Of a stretch of DNA of 64,000 bases, positions 49,250 to 61,439 are shown piece by piece. This stretch comes from Warburgia ugandensis (lineage: Eukaryota; Streptophyta; Magnoliopsida; Canellales; Canellaceae). The DNA lies in assembly GCA_035236585.1 (NCBI GenBank), contig CP141128.1, forward strand, positions 24,643,618 through 24,707,617. The letters run 5' to 3'. Under the pieces are notes generated by a model that saw only the letters and a program-made list of their open reading frames with translations, made no database searches and was not told the origin of the DNA. How positions within the stretch are numbered: the first letter of the stretch is position 1; each line of letters opens with the position of its first letter. A program made the translations under genes and the position numbers.

Positions 49250-51336
49250 TGTAATGTTCGAGCAATTTACACTATTTTTAACGAAAATTGCACGTTCTAT
49301 AAGAAATAAACTATGCTGAATGTTTGATTTTATTTAAAATATTAAATGAAAGCACTTTTTTATGAAACTTAGTACCATTAGATTCTACTCAAAAAATGGA
49401 ATCCAACGCCTCAAAAATCACCCAAAACGAAGTTCGTATGAGGAAGTTACAGCCGTTTAAAGATAGGGGTATTTTTGGAAATAAAATAGAAAAACGTAAA
49501 AGGACGAAAAACGCAGGGGGCCGTTTTGATAACAGCACCCCCTGTTGTCTTCAACCTCAAGAACCCTCCAGAAACACTCGATCCCGATTTTTCTGGAGGA
49601 TTCTGCCACCGCCAAGGGCAGCACCGCCATAGCATGGCTATAAAAAGCTCCATCCCCCCTCTCCAAAAACATGACTTTTCCAGTCGTTTTGACACTGGGG
49701 TTTCCGGCAAAATCAGAAACCTGTCTCAAAACCCATCCTCTGCATTTTCCGGCAACGGCCAGGCCTAAGTCAGGCTGGCCATTGCCATTTTCCTCCATGC
49801 CCTCTCTTCTTTCCAATCTTGATAATGGGGTTTACCCCTTTCTTCGAGTTTTCTGGCGAGTTGGAAGTTTCAGATAGAAGCAGGGGCTCTATCACTGGAA
49901 ATGGGCGTCCCCAAGTTGCCCAGGTAAGCCTGTTCTTCTCTCTCTCTCTTGGTACTTCCCCTTTCAGGCTAGATCTAGCATTCTCAGACATTTTCCAGCT
50001 GGATTTCCTGGCCGAAAAACGTCCCAAAACGGCTCAGACAGCCCTGCACAAGCCAGCGTGCCAAGGACGCTAAGCACCATGTGCACCTGGGACAGGATCC
50101 CAGGGATGGGCTCCGGGTGTACGACAGTGCATACATTGTCCCAGGAGCGGCCCTCGGGTGTGCGCGTGACATAGGGCACGGGTCCTGGCTCGACCAGGGT
50201 GCACGGGGTGCCCTGGGAGCTGAGACGCGCCATGATACAAGGTGCGCCCGTGCAATGATGCACGTCATAGCGCGTCACATGAGCATGCGTGTGCGCGTGC
50301 AAAAACGCGATCCCTGACACGGCCTTTAGGCGCACACGCACATGAGGGAACTGAGACACGTGGACCCAACAAGATTTTAAAGCTAAGATTAAAGGACATT
50401 TTATAGAGTTAGCTATGGAATAGTAGGTCCACATCATAGGATCCAGCCTGACAATAAATTAGGCAAGAATCAAGGACCCAATGGGCAGGGCTAGCGGTCT
50501 AATGTCTAAATAGACTGAAATTAATTAGGACTCATTGTATCTAATTATACCCAGGAGTTTATAAATGAGGCTCAGGGAAGGGTTGAGTACTAAAGGACGC
50601 GACTCCAGGAGACTTTGAGGTAGGTGCTCTATCACTACTAGACTTTTTAAAAAGAGCCATGATTGTTTTGAGAATGCATGTTTTAAATATAAGTTATATG
50701 ACTTGCACGTGATAAATGCTTTATGCATAGACATGTTTTGTAAATAATTGCATATACATTATGCATATATATGTTTTGCAAACTATTACATACATTGCAT
50801 GATTTATGAGCATTAAGTTCTTGCAAAAATTGCATGTCTTTGAGGGTTGCCAAAAGACGCTGAAGTGCCGAGGGCCAGGCAGTTGTGAGGGACCCAAAGA
50901 GGACAGGTTTTGAAAAGCGGTTTTTGGCTTATTTGATCGTACATGATTTGGGCTAGTAAGCTCGTGGGTGCTATGCCGAGGGGTTTGGGTTGGCCACCCA
51001 GCCTCTACCACTATTAGGTGGATGGGTACCACGCCCAAAAAGGGCATGTCCCTGTTTCGACTGCATGTGGTACAGGGGGCTATCACTGGTGTCACGGCAC
51101 TAGGTCAAAGTGTCATATGCCCCGTGGAGGTATATGATCCTGTGTCCCTAGGTACCCGGGGACCACACGGCAGTGAGGTCGTGGGCATAGTGGGATCCTA
51201 TGGTTTCGTGGACTTATGTGCATTGCATATGGCATGATATAAGGTTGGTCGACCATACCATACTAGATATCCATGAGTTGGATTCAGTTGAGCATCTGAT
51301 GCATATCTTTATGTTTATGATGTATGATACTTTCGA
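49250..51336 (+). mobile_element. Family T LTR, 5' three-quarters, joined to satellite
   Basis: It begins TGTAATGTTCGAGC at its true terminus inside the copy C LTR. It runs through the TATA box (49639-49647), the GC-rich duplicated island (about 50030-50380) and the AT-rich part to GATACTTTC near 51334. The last ~570 bp of the LTR are missing. Its first ~300 bp are the segment homologous to the satellite that begins at 51337. Neither an interior nor the right flank of its target is present, so solo LTR and full element cannot be told apart. Confidence 0.85.
49639..49647 (+). promoter_or_regulatory. LTR TATA box (family T, copy at 49250)
   Basis: GGCTATAAAAAGCTCC, 389 bp from the LTR start, equivalent to 13313-13320 and 19492-19499. 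Confidence 0.65.
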
Positions 51337-52317
51337 AATTTGAAGTCCCATAACTCCTTCAAAAGAAATCTATTTTCTGTGTTCCTCAGCTGGTTGGATT
51401 CCATTTTTTGAGTACTATCTAATGGTTTCAGCTTTAATTTGAAATTATTATGCTATTAAAAGGTATACTTCTTAAAGACGCGAAACCTGATGGCGTAATA
51501 GTAAAATTTTAGGGTTGTTACACCAGTAAGCCTCCCCAATATCAAAATTGCCCCATTAGGTTTCTATGTTTTTTTTTCACTTTTAATTAATGAAATAGCC
51601 CTCACTTTGAAGTCCCATAACTCCTTCATACAGACTCTATTTTCTGCATTCTTTGTCATGTAGGATTCATTTTCTGAGTATTATCTAATGGTTTGAGTTT
51701 CAATTCCAAACTATTATGCAAATAAAATATATACTTCTTGAAAGCTCATGACATGATCATGGAATAGTAAAATATTATGGCTGTTACACCAGTGAGCCCT
51801 GCCATCATCGAAATGGCTCCTCCAGGTTTCTATGTTTTTTTTTTCACTTTTAATTATTGAAATAGCCCTGACTTTGAAGTCCCAAAACTCCTTCATACAA
51901 ACACTATTTTCCGCATTCATTAGCTAGTTGGATTCCATTTTCTGAGTACTCTCTTACCGTATCAGCTTTAATTTCAAATTATTATGCTATTAATAGATAT
52001 ACTTTTTAAATACTCGTAACCTGATCATGGAATAGTAAAATTTTAGGGTTGTTACACCAGCGAACCTTACTAATATCAAAATTGCCTCATGAGGTTTCTA
52101 TGTCTTTCTTTTCACTTTTAATTAATGAAATTGCCCTCGCTTTGAAGTCCCATAACTCCATCATACTGACTCTATTTTCTACATTCCTTGTCACGTAGGA
52201 TTCCATTCTCTGAGTATTACCTAAAGGTGTCAGTTACAATTCCAAATTATTATGCAATTAAAGGATATACTTCTTCAAAGCTCATGACCTGATCATGGAA
52301 TAGTAAAATATTAAGGC

Positions 52318-54889
52318 TGTTACACTAGCAAGCCTTGCCATTATCAAAAACGCTCCTCAAGGTTTCTTGGGTTCTTTTTCAACTTTAATTAATGAAATAG
52401 CCCTGAATTTGAAGTCCCATAACTCCTTCAAACGAAATCTATTTTCTGTGTTCCATGGCTGGTTGGATTCCAATTTCTGAGTGCTATCCAACGGTTTTAG
52501 CTTTAGTTTGAGATTATTATGCTATTAAAAGGTATACTTCTTAAATAATCGTAACCTGATCATGGAATAGTAAATTTTAGGGCTGTTACACCAGTAAGCC
52601 TCGCCAATATCAAAATTGCCCCATGAGGTTTCTATGTTTTTTTTTCACTTTTAATTAATGAAATTGCCCTGACTTTCAGGTCCCATAACTCCTTCATATA
52701 GACTCTATTTTCGGCATTCCTTGTCACATAGGATTCTATTTTATGAGTATAATCTAATGGTTTCAGTTTCAATTTCAAACTATTATGCAATTAAAAGATA
52801 TAGCTCTAGAAAGCTCATGACCTAATCATGCAAATGTAAAATATTATGGTTGTTACACCCGCGAGCCCTGCCACTATAGAAATGGCTCCTCGAGGTTTCT
52901 ATGTTTTATTTTCACCTTTAATTAATGAAATAACCCTGAATTTGAAGTCCCATAACTCCTTCAAACAAAATCTATTTTCTGCATTCCTTGTCTGTTTGGA
53001 TTCCATTTTCTAAGTACTACCTAATGGTTTCACGTTTAATTTAAAATTATTATGCTATTAAAAGGGATACTTCTTAAATACACAAAACCTGATCACGAAA
53101 TAGGAAAATTTTAAGGTTGTCACACTGGTGAGCCTCGCCAATATCGAAATTCCCCCATGAGGTTTCTATGTTTTTTTTTCACTTTTAATTAATGAAATTG
53201 CCCTGACTTTGAGGTCCCATAAGTCCTTCATATAGACTCTATTTTCTGCATTCCTTATCACGTAGGAATCTATTTTATGAGTATTATCTAATGGTTTCAG
53301 TTTCAATTCCAAACTATTATGGAATTAAAAGATATACTTCTTAGAAGCTCATGACCTGATCATGGAATAGTAAAATATTATGGTTGTTACACCAGCGAGC
53401 CTTGCCATTATAGAAATGGCTCCTTGAGGTTTATATGTTTTGTTTTCCCCTTTAATTAATGAAATAGCCCTGAATTTGAAGTCCCATAACTCCTTCAAAC
53501 GAAATCTATTTTCTGTGTTCCATGGCTGGTTGGATTCCAATTTATGAGTGCTATCCAACGGTTTTAGCTTTAGTTTGAGATTATTATTCTATTAAAAGGT
53601 ATACTTCTTAAATAATCGTAACCTGATCATGGAATAGTAAAATTTTAGGGTTGTTACACCAGTAAGCCTCGCCAATATCAAAATTGTCCCAGGAGGTTTC
53701 TATGTTTTTTTTTTTCACTTTTAATTAATGAAATTGCCCTAAATTTTAGGTCCCATAAGTCCTTCATATAGACTCTATTTTCTACATTCCTTGTCACGTA
53801 GGATTCTATTTTATGAGTATAATCTAATGGTTTCAGTTTCAATTTCAAACTATTATGCAATTAAAAGATATACTTCTTGAAAGCTCATGACCTGATCAAG
53901 GAATAGTAAAATATTATGGTTGTTACACCAGCGAGCCCTCCCATTATCGAAATGGCTCCTTGAGGTTTCTATGTTTTGTTTTTCCCTTTAATTAATGAAA
54001 TAACCATGAATTTGAAGTCCCATAACTCCTTCAAACGAAATCTATTTTCTGTGTTCTTTGGCTGGTTGGATTCCATTTTTTTAGTACTATCTAATGGTTT
54101 CAGCTTTAATTTGAAATTATTATGCTATTGAGAGGTATACTTCTTAAATACGCGAAACCTAATCGCATAATAGAAAAATTTTAGGGTTGTTACACCAGTA
54201 AGCCTCGCCAATATCAAAATTGCCCCATCAGGTTTCTATGTTTTTTTTTCACCTTTAATTAATGACATAGCCCTGACTTTGAAGTTCCATAACTCCCTCA
54301 TGCGGACTCTATTTTCAGTATTCCTTGGCTCGTTGGACTCCATTTCTTAGTATTATCTAATGGTTTCAGTTTTAATTCCAGCGAGCCCTGTCATTATAGA
54401 AATGGCTCCTCGAAGTTTCTATGTTTTGTTTTCACCTTTAATTAATGAAATAGCCCTGAATTTGATGTCCCATAACTCCTTCAAACGAAATCTATTTTCT
54501 GCATTCCTTGGCTGTTTGGATTCAATTTTCTAAGTACTATCTGATGGTTTCAGGTTTAATTTGAAATTATTATGCTATTAAAGGAGATACTTCTTAAATA
54601 CTCAAAACCTGATCATGGAATAGTAAAATTTTAAGGTTGTTACACCGGTGAGCCTCGCCAATATCGAAATTGACCATGAGGTTTCTTTGACTTTTTTTTC
54701 ACTTTTAAGTCCCATAACTCCTCCATACGGACTCTATTTTCAGCATACCTTGGCTCGTTGGATTCCATTTCTTAGTATTATCTAATGGTTTCAGTTTTAA
54801 TTCCAAATTCTTATGCAATTAAAAGATATACTTCTTGAAAGCTCATCACCTGATCATGGAATTATAAAATATTAAGGTTGTTACACCAG
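52318..54889 (-). repeat. Array segment duplicated within the satellite, copy 1
   Basis: Unit for unit this segment matches 56353-58380, including rare variants such as the GTTACACCCGCGAGC start at 52852 and the GTCACACTGGTG start at 53119. The second copy lacks two units present here (about 53652-54188). Confidence 0.75.
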
Positions 54890-56352
54890 CGAGCCCAGCC
54901 ATTATCGAAATGGCTCCTAGAGGTTTCTATGTTTTTTTCTTCACCTTTAATTATTGAAATAGCTTTGACTTTGAAAGCTCATGACCTGATCATGGAATAG
55001 TAAAATATTAAGGCTATTACACTAGCAAGCCCTGCCATTATCAAAAAGGCTCCTCAAGTTTTCTTGGTTTCTTTTTCACCTTTAATGAATGAAATAGCCT
55101 TGGCAATAAACTCCCATAACTCCTTCACACGAATTCTATTTTCAGCATTGCTTGGCTGGTTGGATTCCAATTTCTGAGTGCTATCCAATGGTTTTAGCTT
55201 TAGTTTGAAATTATTATGCAATTAAAAGGTATACGTCTCAAATACTCATAACCTAATCATGAGATAGTAAAATTATAGGGTTGTTACACCAGTAAGCCTC
55301 GCCAATATGGAAATTCCCCCATGTGGTTTCTATGTTTTTTTTTTCACTTTTAATTAATGAAATTGCCCTGACTTTCAGGTCCCATAACACCTTCATATAG
55401 ACTCTATTTTCTGCATTCCTTGTCACATAGGATTCTATTTTATGAGTATTATCTAATGGTTTTAGTTTCAATTCCAAACTATTATGCAATTAAAAGATAT
55501 ACTTCTTGAAAGCTCATGACCTGATCATTGAATATAAAAATATTATGGTTGTTACACCAGCGAGCCCTACCATTATCGAAATGGCTCCTTGAGGTTTCTA
55601 TGTTTTTTTCTTCACCTTTAATTATTGAAATAGCCCTGACTTTGAAGTCCCATAACTCCTTCATACGAACTCTATTTTCTGCATTCCTTGACTGGTTGGA
55701 TTCCATTTTTTGAGTACTCTCTAACGATTTCAGTTTAATTCCAAACTATTATGCAATTAGAATATATATTTCTTGAAAGCTCATGACCTGATCATGGAAT
55801 AGTAAAATATTATGGTGGTTACACCAGCGAGCCCTCCCATTATCGAAATGGATCCTCGAGGTTTCTATGTTTTTTTCTTCACCTTGAATTATTGAAATAG
55901 CCCTGACTTTGAAGTCCCAAAACTCCTTCATACGAACTCTATTTTCCGCATTCCTTGGCTGGTTGGATTCCATTTTTTGAGTACTCTCTAATGATTTCAG
56001 TTTTAATTCCAAACTATTATGCAATTAAAATATATATTTCTTGAAAGCTCATGACCTGATCATGGAATAGTAAAATATTATGGTTGTTACACCAGCGAGC
56101 CCTGCCATTATCGAAATGGCTCCTCGTGGTTTGTATGTCTTTTTTTTCACTTTTAATGAATGAAATTGCCTTGACTTTGAAGTCCCCTAACTCCTTCATA
56201 CAGACTCTATTTTCTGCATTCCTTGGCTCGGGGGATTCCATTTTCTGAGTAATATCTAATGGTTTTAGTTTTAATTCCAAATTATTATGCAATTAAAGGA
56301 TACACTTCTTCAAAGCTCATGACCTGATCATGGAATAGTAAAATATTAAGGC

Positions 56353-58380
56353 TGTTACACTAGCAAGCCTTGCCATTATCAAAAACGCTCCTCGAGGTTT
56401 CTTGGGTTCTTTTTCAACTTTAATGAATGAAATAGCCTTGGCATTAAAGTCCCATAACTCCTTCATACGAATTCTATTTTCAGCATTCCTTGATTGGTTG
56501 GATACCAACTTCTGAGTGCTATCCAACGGTTTTAGCTTTAGTTAGAAATTACTATGCTATTAAAAGGTATACTTCCTAAACACTCGTAAGTTGATCATGG
56601 AATAGTAAAATTTTAGGGCTGTTACACCAATAAGCCTCGCCAATATCAAAATTGCCCCATGAGGTTTCTATGTTTTTTTTTTAACTTTTAATTAATGAAA
56701 TTGCCCTGACTTTCAGGTCCCATAACTCCTTCATATAGACTCTATTTTTGGCATTCCTTGTCACGTAGGATTCTATTTTATGAGTATAATCTAATGGTTT
56801 CAGTTTCAATTTCAAACTATTATGCAATTAAAAGATATAGTTCTAGAAAGCTCATGACCTAATCATGCAAATGTAAAATCTTATGGTTGTTACACGCGCG
56901 AGCCCTGCCACTATAGAAATGGCTCCTCGAGGTTTCTATGTTTTATTTTCACCTTTAATTAATGAAATAGTCCTGAATTTGAAGTCCCATAACTCCTTCA
57001 AACAAAATCTATTTTCTGCATTCCTTGTCTGTTTGGATTCCATTTTCTAAGTACTACCTAATGGTTTCACGTTTAATTTAAAATTATTATGCTATTAAAA
57101 GGGATACTTCTTAAATACACAAAACCTGATCATGGAATAGGAAAATTTTAAGGTTGTCACACTGGTGAGCCTCGCCAATATCGAAATTCCCCCATGAGGT
57201 TTCTATGTTTTTTTTTCACTTTTAATTAATGAAATTGCCCTGAATTTGAGGTCCCATAAGTCCTTCATATAGACTCTATTTTCTGCATTCCTTGTCACGT
57301 AGGAATCTATTTTATGAGTATTATATAATGGTTTTAGTTTCAATTCCAAACTATTATGGAATTAAAAGATATACTTCTTGGAAGCACATGACCTGATCAT
57401 GGACTAGTAAAATATTATGGTTGTTACACCAGCGAGCCTTGCCATTATAGAAATGGCTCCTTGAGGTTTCTATGTTTTGTTTTCCCCTTTAATTAATGAA
57501 ATAGCCCTGAATTTGAAGTCCCATAACTCCTTCAAATGAAATCTATTTTCTGTGTTCCATGGCTGGTTGGATTCCAATTTCTGAGTGCTATCCAATGGTT
57601 TTAGCTTTAGTTTGAGATTATTATGCTATTAAAAGGTATACTTCTTAAATAATCATAACCTGATCATGGAATAGTAAAATTTTAGGGCTGTTACACCAGT
57701 AAGCCTCGCCAATATCAAAATTGCCCCATCAGGTTTCTATGTTTTTTTTTCACCTTTAATTAATGACATAGCCCTTACATTGAAGTCCCATAACTCCCTC
57801 ATGCGGACTCTATTTTCAGTATTCCTTGGCTCGTTGGACTCCATTTCTTAGTATTATCTATTGGTTTCGGTTTTAATTCTAGCGAGCCCTGTCATTATAG
57901 AAATGGCTCCTCGAGGTTTCTATGTTTTGTTTTCACCTTTAATTAATGAAATAGCCCTGAATTTGATGTCCCATAACTCCTTCAAACAAAATCTATTTTC
58001 TGCATTCCTTGGCTGTTTGGATTCAATTTTCTAAGTACTATCTGATGGTTTCAGGTTTAATTTGAAATTATTATGCTATTAAAGGAGATGCTTCTTAAAT
58101 ACTCAAAACCTGATCATGGAATAGTAAAATTTTAAGGTTGTTACACCGGTGAGCCTCGCCAATATCGAAATTGACCATGAGGTTTCTTTGACTTTTTTTT
58201 CAATTTTAAGTCCCATAACTCCTCCATACGGACTCTATTTTCAGCATACCTTGGCTCGTTGGATTCCATTTCTTAGTATTATCTAATGGTTTCAGTTTTA
58301 ATTCCAAATTCTTATGCAATTAAAAGATATACTTCTTGAAAGCTCCTCACCTGATCATGGAATTGTGAAATATTAAGGTT
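56353..58380 (-). repeat. Array segment duplicated within the satellite, copy 2
   Basis: The partner of 52318-54889. The offset is about 4036 bp on the left and 3501 bp on the right, the difference being two monomers. It shares the shortened unit (54378 and about 57880), in which a deletion joins the middle of one unit to the GCGAGCCCTGTC of the next. Confidence 0.75.
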
Positions 58381-61300
58381 GTTACACCAGCGAGCCCAGC
58401 CATTATCGAAATGGCTCCTAGAGGTTTCTATGTTTTTTTCTTCACCTTTAATTATTGAAATAGCCCTGACTATGAAATCCCAAAACTCCTTCATACAAAC
58501 TCTATTTTCTGCATTCCTTGGCGGGTTGCATTCCATTTTTTGAGTACTCTGTAATGATTTTAGTTTTAATTCCAAACTATTATACAATTAAAATATATAT
58601 TTCTTGAAAGCTCATGATCTGATCATGGAATAGTAAATTATTATGGTTGTTACACCAGTGAGCTCGGCCGTTATCGGAAAGGATCCTCGAGGTTTGTATG
58701 TCTTTTTTTTCATTTTTAATGAATGAGAAGTCCCTTAACTCCTTCATATAGACTCTATTTTCTGCATTCCCTGCATCGTGGGATTCCATTTTCGGAGTAA
58801 TATCTAATGGTTTTAGTTTCAATTCCAAATTATTATGCAATTAAAAGACATACTTCTTGAAAGCTCATGACCTGATCATGGAATAGTAAAATATTAAGGC
58901 TATTACACTAGCGTGCCCTGCCATTGTCAAAAAGGCTCCTCAAGCTTTCTTGGTTTCTTTTTCACCTTTAATGAATGAAATAGCCTTGGCAATAAAGTCC
59001 CGTAACTGCTTCACACGAATTCTATTTTCAGCGTTGCTTGGCTGGTTGGATTCCAATTTCTGAGTGCTATCCAGCGGTTTTAGCTTTAATTAGAAATTAT
59101 TATGCTATTAAAAGGTATACGTCTTAAATACTCATAACCTGATCATGGAATAGTAAAATTTTAGGGTTGTTACTCTAGTAAGCCTCGCCAATATCAAAAT
59201 TGCCCCATGTGGTTTCCATGTTGTTTTTTCACTTTTAATTAATGAAATTGCCCTGACTTTCAGGTCCCATAACTCCTTCATATAGACTCTTTTTTCTGCA
59301 TTCCTTGTCACGTATGATTCCATTTTATGAGTATTATCTAATGGTTTCAGTTTCAATTCCAAACTATTATGCAATTAAAATATATACTTCTGGAAAGCTC
59401 ATGACTTGATCATGGAATATAAAAATATTATGGTTGTTACACTAGCGAGCCCTGCCATTATTGGAATGGCTCCTAGAGGTTTCTATGTTTTTTTCTTCAC
59501 CTTTAATTATTGAAATAGCCTTGACTTTGAAAGCTCATCACCTGATCATGGAATAGTAAAATATTAAGGCTATTACACTAGCGAGCCCTGCCATTATCAA
59601 AAAGGCTCCTCAAGCTTTGTTGGTTTCTTTTTCACCTTTAATGAATGAAATAGCCTTGGCAATAAAGTCCCATAACTCCTTCACACGAATTCTATTTTCA
59701 GCATTGCTTGGCTGGTTGGATTCCAATTTCTGAGTGCTATCCAACGGTTTTTGCTTTAGTTTTAAATTATTATGCAATTAAAAGGTATACGTCTTAAATA
59801 CTCGTAACCTGATCACGTAATAGTAAAATTTTAGGGTTGTTACACCGGTAAGCCGCGCCAATATCAAAATTGCCCCATCAGGTTTCTATGTTTTTTTTTT
59901 TCACTTTTAATTAATGACGTAGCCTTGACTTTGAAGTCCCATAACTCCTTCATACGGACTCTATTTTCATCATTCCTTGGCTCGTTGGATTCCATTTCTT
60001 AGTATTATCTAATGATTTCAGCTTTAATTTGAAATTATTATGCTATTAAAAGCTATTCTTCTTAAATACGCGTAACCTTATCATGGAATAGTAAAATTTT
60101 AGGGTTGTTACATGAAGAAGCCTCGCCAATATCGAAATTGCCCCATGACGTTTCTATGTTTTTTTTTTTCACTTTTAATTAATGAAATTGCCCAAACTTT
60201 CAGGACCCATAACTCCTTCATATAGACTCTGTTTTCTACATTCCTTGTCACGTAGGATTCTATTTTATGAGTATTATCTAATGGTTTCAGTTTCAATTCC
60301 AAACTATTATGCAAATAAAAGATATACTTCTTGAAAGCTCATGACCTGATCATGGAATAGTAAAATATTATGGTTGTTACACCAGCAAGCCTTGCCATTA
60401 TCGAAATGGCTCCTTGAGGTTTCTATGTTTTGTTTTCCCCTTTAATTAATGAAATAGCCCTGAATTTGAAGTCCCATAACTCCTTCAAAGGAAATCTATT
60501 TTCTGTGTTCCTTGGTTGGTTGGATTCCATTTTTTGAGTACTATCTAATGGTTTCAGCTTTAATTTGAAATTATTATGCTATTGAGAGGTATACTTCTTA
60601 AATAGGCGAAACTTGATCGCGTAATAGTAAAATTTTAGGGTTGTTACACCAGTAAGCCTCGCCAATATCAAAATTACCCCATCAGGTTTCTATGTTTTTT
60701 TTTTCACTTTTAATTAATGACATAGCCCTGACTTTGAAGTCCCATAACTCCTTCATGCGGACTCTATTTTCAGTATTCCTTGGCTCGTTGGACTCCATTT
60801 CTTAGTATTATCTAATGGTTTTGGTTTTAATTCCAAATTATGATGCAATTAAAAGATATACTCTCTGAAAGCTCATCTCCTGATCATGGAATTCTAAAAT
60901 ATTAATGTTGCTACACCAGCGAGCCCTGCCATTATCCAAATGGCTCCTCGAGGTTTCTATGTTTTTTTTTCCACTTTTAATTAAAGAAATTGCCCTGACT
61001 TTGAAGCCCCATAACTCCTTCATACAGACTCTATTTTCTGCATTCCTTGTCACGTTGGATTCCATTTTCTGAGTATTATCTAATTGTTAGAGTTTCAATT
61101 CCAAACTTTTATGCAATTAAAATATATACTTCTCGAAAGCTCATCACCTAATCATGGAATTGTAAAATATTAAGGTTGTTACACCAGCGAGCCCTGCCAT
61201 TATCGAGATAGCTCCTTGAGGTTTCTAATTTTTTTCACTTTTAATTAATGAAATAGCCATGACTTTGGAGTCCCATAACTCCTTCATATGGACTCTATTA

Positions 61301-61439
61301 TCTGCATTCGTTGGCTGTTTGGATTCCATTTTTTGAGCACTATCTAGTGGTTTCAGCTTTAATTTGAACATATTATGCTATTAAAAGATAAACTACACAA
61401 ATACTCGTAACCGAATCATGGAACATTAAAATTTTTAGG

